Below are positions 56,778 to 64,000 of a DNA stretch of 64,000 nucleotides, in pieces. The DNA comes from Jiangella sp. DSM 45060 (GTDB lineage Bacteria; Actinomycetota; Actinomycetes; Jiangellales; Jiangellaceae), in contig NZ_LT629771.1 in assembly GCF_900105175.1 (NCBI RefSeq), positions 4,225,501-4,289,500 on the forward strand. The letters run 5' to 3'. The stretch's first letter is position 1. Each line of letters begins with the position of its first letter. Both the position numbers and the translations under genes were made by a program. The notes below the pieces were generated by a model. The model saw only the letters and a program-made list of their open reading frames with translations. It was not told where the DNA came from and made no database searches.

Positions 56778-56827
56778 GGCCACCGCCATTCCAGACAACC
56801 CCCGGCCTCAGCGAGGGGCCGCCGTCG

Positions 56828-58021
56828 TCAGGGAGCGGCGAAGATCGCGTCGCTGATCAGCGCCGCCGCTCCCACGACACCCGCGTCGTCGCCCATCTCG
56901 CTGAGGACGACGGGGAGGTTGCCGGTGGCCAGGGGCAGCGAGCGGCGATAGACCACGCCGCGGATCTCGGCCAGCAGCGGGTGCCCGAGCCGCGCCACCC
57001 GGCCGCCGATGACGATGAGGCCGGGGTTGAAGAACGACACCAGGCTGGCCAGCACCCAGCCGACCCGGTGGCCGCCGTCGCGGATCATCTGGACGGTGTA
57101 GGGGTCGCCCATGGTGACCGCCGCGGCGACGTCGGCGCCGGTCAGCTCGCCCTTCTCGGCGAGCAGCGACGCCAGCGCCGGGGACCGTCCGCCGCGCGCG
57201 GCCGCCAGGGCGTCGCGGGCCAGGGCGGAGCCGCCGAAGAAGGCCTCGAGGCAGCCGGTGTTGCCGCACGCGCAGGTGGGGCCGAACTCCTCGACCCGGA
57301 TGTGCCCGATGTCGCCCGCGCAGCCGTCGACGCCGCGGTAGAGCTGGCCGTCGACGACGATGCCGCAGCCGATGCCGGTCCCGATCTTCACGAACAGGAA
57401 GTCGCGGGCGTTCTTGGCGACGCCGGAGTGCTGCTCCCCCAGCGCCATGACGTTGACGTCGTTGTCGAGCAGCACCGGGCAGCCCAGCTCGCGCGCGAGC
57501 GCGTCGCGGACGGGGTAGCCGTCCCAGCCGGGCATGATGGGCGGCGAGACCGGCATGCCGCCGTGGAAGTCGACCGGGCCCGGGACACCCACGCCGACGC
57601 CCGCGGGACGGGTCACGCCGTGCTCGGCGAGCACCTTGTGGGTCAGCTCGAGCGCGCTGGCCAGCACCGGCTCCGGGCCGAGGCGGACGTCCATGTCGAT
57701 GGAGCGCTGCCCGAGCACCGTCAACCGGCCGTCGGTGAGCGCGACGGACACGGTGGTCGCGCCGATCGCCACCCCCACGAAGCGGACGTCGGACGAGAGG
57801 TCCACCAGCGTCGAGCGGCGCCCGCCGCGCGACGCGGCGGGACCGGCGCCCTCGGCCAGGCCCAGCTCGGTGAGACGGCTGACCTCACTGGCCATGGTGG
57901 TGCGTGAGACTCCGAGCCGATCGGCGAGCTCCACCCGGGAGAGCGGCCCCTCGTCGCGCAGCAGCTTCAGGACTTTCGCCTGGGTCGCCGTCTCCGGGCG
58001 GCCGGCGAGCGTGTGCGCCAT
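56828..58021 (-). CDS. ROK-family transcriptional regulator (second copy)
   Basis: A 397-residue regulator. Winged helix at about 20-70 (SRVELADRLGVSRTTMASEVSRL), then a ROK domain with GVGVGVPGPVD, DNDVNVMALGEQHSG, GDIGHIRVEEFGP and the zinc motif CACGNTGCLEA. I chose the ATG at 58021 over one at 58072 because the longer version would read through a perfect operator. A -10-like TTATCC ends just before this ATG, so the mRNA may be leaderless. It sits upstream of, and on the same strand as, the TIM barrel/dehydrogenase operon, whose promoter carries its half-site. Confidence 0.9.
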   Translation of the reverse strand: MAHTLAGRPETATQAKVLKLLRDEGPLSRVELADRLGVSRTTMASEVSRLTELGLAEGAGPAASRGGRRSTLVDLSSDVRFVGVAIGATTVSVALTDGRLTVLGQRSIDMDVRLGPEPVLASALELTHKVLAEHGVTRPAGVGVGVPGPVDFHGGMPVSPPIMPGWDGYPVRDALARELGCPVLLDNDVNVMALGEQHSGVAKNARDFLFVKIGTGIGCGIVVDGQLYRGVDGCAGDIGHIRVEEFGPTCACGNTGCLEAFFGGSALARDALAAARGGRSPALASLLAEKGELTGADVAAAVTMGDPYTVQMIRDGGHRVGWVLASLVSFFNPGLIVIGGRVARLGHPLLAEIRGVVYRRSLPLATGNLPVVLSEMGDDAGVVGAAALISDAIFAAP

Positions 58022-58037
58022 GGGATAATCGTGCCAC

Positions 58038-58062
58038 ACTTTCGCCGCTACACCGCGAAAGT
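58038..58062. promoter_or_regulatory. Probable autoregulatory operator of the second ROK regulator
   Basis: ACTTTCGC (58038-58045) and GCGAAAGT (58055-58062) are perfect inverted octamers with a 9-bp spacer, 17 bp upstream of the ROK ATG. Confidence 0.7.
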
Positions 58063-58088
58063 CGTCTCCCATCGTGAGCGCGGACGTC

Positions 58089-59024
58089 TCAGGCTTCGGT
58101 CCCGGCGATGCCCTCCAGCTCGTCGAGGATGAGGTTGGCGCCGAGCACGCCGATTCCCAGCATCCAGGTGTCGTCCTCCACCTCGTGCACGTCGCCCGCG
58201 GCGATGGCCGGCAGGCCGGTCCAGAGCCGCTCGACGGCCGGGCGGGTGGTGGTCCGCGGGTCGCCGTAGCTGGTGTGGATGACGAGGTCGCCGTCGATCT
58301 GCTCGAACTCCTCGGGGCTCAGCTCGGCCATCGAGTACTCGTTCCACGTGTGGTCGCCGAGGTCGAAGCCGGCCTCGGTGAGGATCGAGCCGGAGAAGGT
58401 GTCCGGCCCGTACAGGCGGAAGTTCTCCGGCAGGAACCGCACCATCGACACCGTCCGGCCCGCGGCGCCGACGGACTCGCCGATGGCGGCGGCCCGCTGC
58501 GCGAACTCGTCCAGTAGCGCCTGGGCGTCGTCCTGGCGGTTCAGTGCCGCGCCGACGATCTCGACCTGCTCCTTCCAGTTGGTCCCGGAGTCGGCGGAGA
58601 ACACCGTCGGCGCGATCTGGCTCAGGTCGGCGTACAGCTCCTCGTGCCGGACCCGGGCGCCGATGATGAGGTCGGGCTCCAGCTGCGCGACGGCCTCGAC
58701 ACTCGGTTCGACGGTGAGGCCGACCGTCTCGACGCCGTCCAGGTCGCCGAGGTAGTCGGGGTAACCGGCGCCGGCCTCGGCCTCGGTGGCGCCGACCGGC
58801 GTGACGCCGAGCGCGACCGCGGCGTCCAGGTGCGGCGAGTCGAGCACGACGACCCGAGAGGGCTCGCCCGGCAGCTCCGTCGTCCCCATCGCGTGCTCGA
58901 CGGTGTACCCGGCGGCGCCGCTCGCGTCCGCCGCCGGCTCGTCGTCGGAACCGCAGGCGGTCAGGGCGAGAGCGAGGACGGCGACGGCGGAAGCGGCGCG
59001 GAGGCTGCGGGGCACGAGGGTCAT
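58089..59024 (-). CDS. Iron-siderophore ABC transporter substrate-binding lipoprotein
   Basis: A 311-residue FecB/FhuD-type receptor. Signal and lipobox at LALALTAC (Cys24), acidic linker, then the class III binding fold: RVVVLDSPHLDAAVALGVTPVG, EPSVEAVAQLEPDLIIG, LSQIAPTVFSADSG and a late GDLVIHTSYGD. It would deliver a ferric siderophore or haem to a permease that is not encoded in this window. An iron box lies 24 bp upstream of the start. It is followed 67 bp later by the ROK gene. Confidence 0.92.
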   Translation of the reverse strand: MTLVPRSLRAASAVAVLALALTACGSDDEPAADASGAAGYTVEHAMGTTELPGEPSRVVVLDSPHLDAAVALGVTPVGATEAEAGAGYPDYLGDLDGVETVGLTVEPSVEAVAQLEPDLIIGARVRHEELYADLSQIAPTVFSADSGTNWKEQVEIVGAALNRQDDAQALLDEFAQRAAAIGESVGAAGRTVSMVRFLPENFRLYGPDTFSGSILTEAGFDLGDHTWNEYSMAELSPEEFEQIDGDLVIHTSYGDPRTTTRPAVERLWTGLPAIAAGDVHEVEDDTWMLGIGVLGANLILDELEGIAGTEA

Positions 59025-59047
59025 GCCCCGCAGCCTATCCAGCCGAG

Positions 59048-59066
59048 TTAGGTCAGCCTTATCTAC
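59048..59066. promoter_or_regulatory. DtxR/IdeR-type iron box
   Basis: TTAGGTCAGCCTTATCTAC matches the palindromic consensus TTAGGTTAGCCTAACCTAA at 15 of 19 positions, directly upstream of the siderophore-binding lipoprotein gene and overlapping the stop of the preceding gene. Expected effect: repression when iron is sufficient. Confidence 0.8.
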
Positions 59067-59851
59067 CCTCCGGTGTGGTTCGCGTGGTCCTCCGGCTTCG
59101 GCTCGAAGCCGACGCCGCCGTGCGGGTCGACCTCCTCGCCGGGCCGGGTCGGCAGCGTGATGTGGACGTGGCCGTTGCCGGCGTCGATGTTGAGGACGTC
59201 GAGCTGGGTCGCGGCCACCGACCACGCGGCCACCGCCTGGTCGCGCAGCCGCCCGGCCAGTTCCAGCAGCCGCTCCTGCTCCGGACCGGCCGGCGCCGCG
59301 ACGGCCGACTCGTACGCCGTCGCCGCGGAGCCGAGCAGGTCGATCGCCAGCAGCAGCCCGTTGCGGGTGGTGTTGAACTCCGTCGACCCCGACGGCGGGT
59401 CGCCGAAGGTGCCGATGGCGGCGCCGACGGCCGAGTGCCAGGCGGCGGGGCTGACGGCGGGCGAGACGACCCCCTGCCCGCCGGACGGCACCACCATGTG
59501 CAGGCCCTCGATCACGTTGAGCAGCCCGGCGTGCGCCGCGGTGGTCTGCTCGGTCAACTGGCCGATCAGCTCGACCTGGCGCACCTCCTCCTGCGCCTCC
59601 AGTTCGGCGACGCGATCGGCCACCGGGTCGCCGTCGTCGCCGCCGCTGAGCACCAGCGTCGCCAGGACGATGTTGACGGCGGCGAGGGCCACCGCCACGG
59701 CGATCCAGAAGCCCCGGCGCCGGGGCGGGGACTGCTGCCCCGGCGCCGGGGACGAGGACCGGCCGGCACCGGTCCCCCGTCCGCCGCGCGCGCTCGGTCT
59801 CCGTGATTCGTCGCGTCGGTTCGCCACGTTCGCAGGACGTTGAGCTTGCAC
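59063..59851 (-). CDS. Membrane-anchored protein of unknown function
   Basis: A 262-residue protein. A basic, Pro/Ser-rich N-terminal 45 residues is followed by one helix (IAVAVALAAVNIVLATLVL, about 48-66). The outside part has a coiled-coil-like segment (VADRVAELEAQEEVRQVELI), then a mostly helical domain (TTAAHAGLLNVIEGLHMVV, FNTTRNGLLLAIDLLGSA). The C-terminal tail is His-rich (GNGHVHITLP, PHGG, DHANHTGG) and may bind a metal. I do not recognise the family. It starts with GTG, GGGAGA upstream, 27 bp after the large dehydrogenase gene, and so is co-transcribed with it. Confidence 0.7.
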   Translation of the reverse strand: MQAQRPANVANRRDESRRPSARGGRGTGAGRSSSPAPGQQSPPRRRGFWIAVAVALAAVNIVLATLVLSGGDDGDPVADRVAELEAQEEVRQVELIGQLTEQTTAAHAGLLNVIEGLHMVVPSGGQGVVSPAVSPAAWHSAVGAAIGTFGDPPSGSTEFNTTRNGLLLAIDLLGSAATAYESAVAAPAGPEQERLLELAGRLRDQAVAAWSVAATQLDVLNIDAGNGHVHITLPTRPGEEVDPHGGVGFEPKPEDHANHTGG

Positions 59852-59878
59852 GGTGACGTCTCCCTTCCTCTGGGTGGT

Positions 59879-62800
59879 TTAGAGCCGCGCCCGCAGCGCG
59901 TCGCTCATGCGGAGCAACTCGGCGCGGACCGCCTCGTCCTGGACCGTCGACGCCACGGCGTCGTAGCGGTCCAGCGAGCCCTCGGCCGGCCCGGTCTGGC
60001 CGTCGCCGGCCAGCCGTGCGGCCATGGACAGGTGCTGGGTGAGCTGACGTTCCTGCTGCCGGTTCAGCGCGCCGGCCGCGTAATGGTCGGCGACCAGCCG
60101 GGCGCCGGACTCGAACGTGAACTCCTGGACGCGGACGTTCCGGAAGTACACGTCGTCGCCGTTGCCGTGGTTCTGGATGCCGACGAAGCTCGGCTGGTTC
60201 ATCCGGTTCGGGTCGGTGTCGGTGTAGTCGTTGATCAGGACATCGTTGAGGTACACCCGGATCCGGTCGCCCTGGACCACGATCTCGTACGCGTTCCACT
60301 CACCTGGCGGATTGAGCGCGGCGTCACGAGCGGCGACATCGGCCGACTGGAACGCGTAGATCGCACCGGTCGTGCGGTCCGGCGCGTCCGTCGCGTCGAT
60401 CTGGATCTCGTGGCCCTGGTTCACCGCCAGCCACGGGTCGGTGCCGGGGTCGGGGAACCCGACGAAGACGCCGGAGTTGTCGTCGCCCGGCATCATCCAG
60501 TCCAGCTTCAGCGAGTAGTCGGTGAACGCCTGGTCGTACCAGTAGAGCCCCAGCCCGCCGTACGAGACCAGCTCGCAGTCGGCGTGCAGGAACCCGCCCG
60601 GACCGGCCATCCGCCACGCCGCCAGGCTGTCCGCCGTCCCGTCGAACAGGCTCTGGTAGCCCGCACCCGGGTCGGTGGGGTCGCACTGGACGACCGGCGC
60701 GTCGCCGAACGTGAACCGCTCGAACGTGGCCGGCTGGCCGACGCCGTTGAACGCGGCCAGCCCGATCCGCGCGCCGGGCAGCCCGGACGTCGGGCGCGGC
60801 CGGCCGAACGCCGTCCACTCCTCGCCGTCGGCGGACCAGTACGCGGTCAGCGTCGCGCCGTTGCTGACGATCTTCACGTGGGCGTTCTCGTTGATGCCCT
60901 CCGGCAGCGGCCCGGAACGGTCCAGCGCGGCGTCGAACACCGCCTGCCCGCCCTGGTTGAGCCCGAACTCGAACCGCCAGCCGACACCTGGGATGTTGAT
61001 GAGCACGGCCTTGGCGAAGTTCTGGTCGCCCGCGTGGACGATCACCCCGGCCTGCTCGTAGTCGCCACCGGCCGGGAGAGCCAGTTGAGTGGACGCCTCG
61101 AAACCGGCCGCCGGGTCGGCGATCGGCTGCAGGACGACGTTGGCGGCGGTGGTGTTGCCGCCGAACATGTCACCCTCGAGCGCATCGATCTGCAGGCGTC
61201 CCTCGCCCACCACAAGATGCTCGGCGTTCGGCCGCAGGATGGACGTCCACCGGCAGCGGTCCAGCGCGGTGCCGTCGAACTCGTCGTTCGGGTCCACCTC
61301 GGCGCCCGGGTCCTCGCAGGCCGCCGCGTCGGAGCTGAACGTGAACGCGTCGATGTCCATCAGCCCGCCGCCGCTGCCCTGGAACACCAGGTAGAGCGGC
61401 CCGGTCCCGGTGCCCGGGTCGGTGACCGGGACGGGTTCGAGGTCGACGTAGTTGTCGGGGCTGCCGGTGTGCGGCACCTCGACGGTGGCCGCGAGCGGAC
61501 CGTCGGGTGCGCCGGTGCGCACCTCGACGGTGCCGCCGGGACCGCCGGCCGAGACCCGCATCTGCACCGACTTCGCACCGGCCAGGTCGTACGGCTCGAA
61601 CGAGATCCAGTCGCCGGGGTCGATGTAGCCGACCCGGGCGCCGCCCTCGGCCGCGCCGTGGCTGACCACCTGCACGCCGTTCTGCGCGGAGAAGTGCTCG
61701 GCCTGGCGGTGCCGCGGCTGCAGCACCAGCTCGGCCGTCCCCGTCACCGCGACGGTGTCGGGCGACGGCGGCGTGTCGGTGTACTCGGCCAGCAGCAGCC
61801 CGAAGATGTTGTCGTCGGTGCCGTGCGCGCCGTCGGTCCCCGTGGAGATGCTGCCGGAGCAGCCGGTGACCGACTCGCCGCCGTGCGTGTGCTGGTCGTG
61901 GCCGAGCGCGAACGTCACCTCGACGTCGGCGCAGTCGACCGGCTGTCCGTCCGGGTCGGTGACGCTGACCTCGAACGCGACGTCCTGCCCGAAGCTGAAC
62001 AGGCCGCCGTTGGGCGGTGACACGAACTCCACGACCGGCGCGGTGTTGCCGACGACGACGTGCGCCGTGGCCACGCCGGTGTTGCCGTCGGAGTCGGTGA
62101 CGGTCAGCGTCGCCGTGTACTCGCCGTTGGCGGTGTACGTGTACGACGCCGCCGGCTCGGTGGAGTCGACGGTGCCGTCGCTGGTGAAGTCCCACGCGTA
62201 GGTGAGGACGTCACCGGGGTCGGGGTCGGCCGAGCCCTCGGACGAGAACTGGACGGTCAGCGGCGCCAGGCCGGACGTCGGCGTCGCGGTGGCGACGGCC
62301 GACGGCGAGCGGGTGCCGGCGACGTAGTCGATGCGGTAGAGCGCGGAGTTCTCGTCGCCGTTGAAGAACCCGGTGCCGTAGTCGAGGACGTACAGCGAGC
62401 CCTCGGGGCCGAACTCCAGGTCCATCAGCTGCGTGTTCTGCATGAAGCCGGAGAACGCGCCGATGCGCGCCGGCCCGTCGTCGCCGACGGTCATGTTCTT
62501 GATCCAGCGGCGGCCGAACTCGTAGGCGAAGAACTGCCCGTCGTAGTACTCGGGGAACTTCGTCTCCGACTCCAGCGCCGGGTCGTAGCGGTACACCGGG
62601 CCGCCCATCGGCGACTCGCTGCCGCTGCCCAGGTCCGGCACCGAGCCGCCGTCGTACGGCAGCCAGGCGGCGACCGCCGGCGGCACCGTCGGCAGGCCGG
62701 TGTTCAGCGCGGAGTCGTTCGCCGCGCCGCCCGCGCAGTCGAACTTCGCGCCGACGGGGTCCTGCGTGCCGTCGTTCGGGTCCTGCTGGCCGGTGTTGGG

Positions 62801-64000
62801 GTCGATGCCGTAGTACGAGGTGAAGTCGCGGTCGGCGTAGGTCTCGGCCTCTGTGTTGCGGCCGGTGCAGTAGGGCCAGCCGAAGTTGCCCGCCTCGGTG
62901 ACCCGGTTGAACTCGACCTGCCCGCCGGGCCCGTACTGGTTCGGCCCACCGGAGTCGGGGCCGTAGTCGCCGACCCAGACGTCGCCGGTCTCCTGGTCGA
63001 CGCTGATGCGGAACGGGTTGCGGAAGCCCATCGCGTAGATCTCCGGCCGGGTCAGCTCCGTGCCCGGCGCGAACAGGTTCCCGTCCGGGACCGTGTACGA
63101 CCCGTCCTCCTGGACGGTGATCCGCAGGATCTTGCCGCGCAGGTCGTTGGTGTTGCCGGAGGTGCGGCGCGCGTCGAACTGCGGCGCCCGCGTCGTCCGG
63201 TCGTCGATCGGCGCGTACCCGTTGGACTCGAACGGGTCGGTGTCGTCGCCCGTCGACAGGTAGAGGTTGCCGTCGGCGTCGAAGTCGATGTCGCCGCCGT
63301 GGTGGCAGCAGTTGCCGCGGTCCTGCGGGACCTGCAGGACCACCTGCTCCGACGCCGGGTCCAGCACGCCGTTCGCGAACCGGAAGCGGGACAGGTTGTT
63401 GTGGCCCTCGTACGCCTCCCAGATCGACGGGTCCAGGCTGGAGTGCGCGACCTCGCCCGGGGGTGTCGAGAGCGGCGGCGAGTAGTAGAGGTACACCCAG
63501 CCGTTGGTGGCGAAGTCCGGGTCGAGGGCGATGCCCTGCAGGCCGTCCTCGCGGAAGTCGTACACCGGGATGTCCGCCGCCAGGGTGGTCTGCCCGGCCG
63601 CCGCGGTGTAGAAGACCCGGCCGTCGCGCGACGTGTGCAGCGCGCTGCCGTCGGGCAGGACGGCGACGCCCATCGGCTCGCCCATCTCCTGCGGCCCGCG
63701 GGCCAGCGTGATCTGGTCGAAGTTCTCCGTGACGGTGGCGCCGCAGTCGGCGTCGACGGTGCCCGCGGCGGTCTCGATGCCGCCGGCGAGGTGCTCGCGG
63801 AACTCCGCCTCGGCGTAGGACTCCTGGGTGTGGCCGCCGCCGGTGTACCAGGACCGGCCGCCCTCGTAGTCCTGGCACCACGCGATCGGGTGGTCCGCGC
63901 CCATGACGTCGCCGTCGTAGCTGTCCGGGTCCAGCGACGCCAGCACGTGCACGCCGCCGCGCGGGCTGGCCCGGTAGTCGTACCACTCGTCGGTGCGCTC
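59879..64000 (-). CDS. Secreted ThuA / sugar dehydrogenase / DUF1080-type protein (5' end outside window)
   Basis: At least 1373 residues; the N-terminus is beyond 64000 and the frame is open there (DEWYDYRASPRGG, the end of a ThuA domain). Order from the edge: ThuA tail to about 63780; dehydrogenase propeller (about 63760-62320; NCCHHGGDIDFDADGNLYL, LRGKILRITVQEDGSYTVPD); PKD (62300-62050); Cys/LGHDQHTH module (62040-61760); CBM6-like (about 61720-61320); one concanavalin-like domain; a DUF1080-like domain (60660-60110; YSLKLDWMMPGDDNSGVFVGF, the same 21 residues as in the protein at 36297); and a FIMAH-like C-terminus. It lacks the Ig repeats and the second PKD of that paralogue. Confidence 0.88.
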   Translation of the reverse strand, partial: ERTDEWYDYRASPRGGVHVLASLDPDSYDGDVMGADHPIAWCQDYEGGRSWYTGGGHTQESYAEAEFREHLAGGIETAAGTVDADCGATVTENFDQITLARGPQEMGEPMGVAVLPDGSALHTSRDGRVFYTAAAGQTTLAADIPVYDFREDGLQGIALDPDFATNGWVYLYYSPPLSTPPGEVAHSSLDPSIWEAYEGHNNLSRFRFANGVLDPASEQVVLQVPQDRGNCCHHGGDIDFDADGNLYLSTGDDTDPFESNGYAPIDDRTTRAPQFDARRTSGNTNDLRGKILRITVQEDGSYTVPDGNLFAPGTELTRPEIYAMGFRNPFRISVDQETGDVWVGDYGPDSGGPNQYGPGGQVEFNRVTEAGNFGWPYCTGRNTEAETYADRDFTSYYGIDPNTGQQDPNDGTQDPVGAKFDCAGGAANDSALNTGLPTVPPAVAAWLPYDGGSVPDLGSGSESPMGGPVYRYDPALESETKFPEYYDGQFFAYEFGRRWIKNMTVGDDGPARIGAFSGFMQNTQLMDLEFGPEGSLYVLDYGTGFFNGDENSALYRIDYVAGTRSPSAVATATPTSGLAPLTVQFSSEGSADPDPGDVLTYAWDFTSDGTVDSTEPAASYTYTANGEYTATLTVTDSDGNTGVATAHVVVGNTAPVVEFVSPPNGGLFSFGQDVAFEVSVTDPDGQPVDCADVEVTFALGHDQHTHGGESVTGCSGSISTGTDGAHGTDDNIFGLLLAEYTDTPPSPDTVAVTGTAELVLQPRHRQAEHFSAQNGVQVVSHGAAEGGARVGYIDPGDWISFEPYDLAGAKSVQMRVSAGGPGGTVEVRTGAPDGPLAATVEVPHTGSPDNYVDLEPVPVTDPGTGTGPLYLVFQGSGGGLMDIDAFTFSSDAAACEDPGAEVDPNDEFDGTALDRCRWTSILRPNAEHLVVGEGRLQIDALEGDMFGGNTTAANVVLQPIADPAAGFEASTQLALPAGGDYEQAGVIVHAGDQNFAKAVLINIPGVGWRFEFGLNQGGQAVFDAALDRSGPLPEGINENAHVKIVSNGATLTAYWSADGEEWTAFGRPRPTSGLPGARIGLAAFNGVGQPATFERFTFGDAPVVQCDPTDPGAGYQSLFDGTADSLAAWRMAGPGGFLHADCELVSYGGLGLYWYDQAFTDYSLKLDWMMPGDDNSGVFVGFPDPGTDPWLAVNQGHEIQIDATDAPDRTTGAIYAFQSADVAARDAALNPPGEWNAYEIVVQGDRIRVYLNDVLINDYTDTDPNRMNQPSFVGIQNHGNGDDVYFRNVRVQEFTFESGARLVADHYAAGALNRQQERQLTQHLSMAARLAGDGQTGPAEGSLDRYDAVASTVQDEAVRAELLRMSDALRARL

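Larger units (their letters stand above)
56476..56827. other. 352-bp gap: promoter and dyads
   Basis: No gene seen. It holds the promoter for the TIM barrel/dehydrogenase operon, a ROK-like dyad and a perfect dyad, listed separately. A further inverted repeat, AACGGC/GCCGTT at 56592-56611, lies in the 5' leader of about 140 nt. Confidence 0.65.

Noticed and set aside
58022-58072. Longer start for the second ROK regulator at 58072
   Set aside because: It would place the perfect operator inside the coding sequence and has no ribosome-binding site.

Overview
This 64 kb window is GC-rich throughout and uses GTG starts, Shine-Dalgarno sequences of the GGAGG type, Tat and lipoprotein signals and a primary-type sigma factor of actinobacterial form. 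I read it as chromosome of an Actinomycetota species, perhaps Jiangella-like; the genus is only an impression. I saw no tRNA, rRNA, phage, plasmid, transposase or CRISPR.

Positions 1-9.5 kb hold the tail of a secreted carbohydrate-binding protein, a glycerophosphodiester phosphodiesterase, a 700 bp repeat-rich gap, an LtrA-type membrane protein, and a two-component system followed by a PepSY protein and a lipoprotein. The same tandem motif lies before the response regulator and before the PepSY gene. A HupE/UreJ membrane protein is divergent. Positions 9.5-17 kb hold a very large secreted metallophosphoesterase/beta-propeller protein, an acidic surface protein paired with a class F sortase, a lipoprotein, and a TetR/SRPBCC pair that share an operator. 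Positions 17-27 kb hold a large ATP-binding LuxR regulator, a 42-residue ORF, a 1614-residue subtilisin, a conserved hypothetical gene and an RpoD-like sigma factor.

Positions 27-49 kb are one long minus-strand block. It begins with a ROK regulator and a CUT2-type sugar ABC transporter (ATPase, permease, binding protein). Next come a Gfo/Idh/MocA oxidoreductase and a 2127-residue secreted ThuA/sugar-dehydrogenase/DUF1080-like protein. It ends with a tightly overlapped nine-gene set that matches the ebo cluster (eboA, B, C, E and F homologues). In this set an inositol-3-phosphate-synthase-like cyclase stands where the usual EboD cyclase would be, and there are three additional sugar-isomerase-like TIM barrels. 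A strong terminator closes the block at about 27.03 kb.

Positions 49-64 kb continue the carbohydrate theme. They hold three more secreted glucose/sorbosone-dehydrogenase paralogues, a Tat-exported TIM barrel, a second ROK regulator with a clear operator, an iron-boxed siderophore-binding lipoprotein, and an unrecognised membrane-anchored protein. The last paralogue runs off the window.

The combination of ThuA, Gfo/Idh, TIM-barrel isomerases, DUF1080-like domains, soluble sugar dehydrogenases and a sugar ABC importer fits oxidation and import of glycosides or cyclitols (inference). The ebo genes, known in cyanobacteria for moving a precursor to the periplasm, may export or display a cyclitol-derived, prenyl-linked product.
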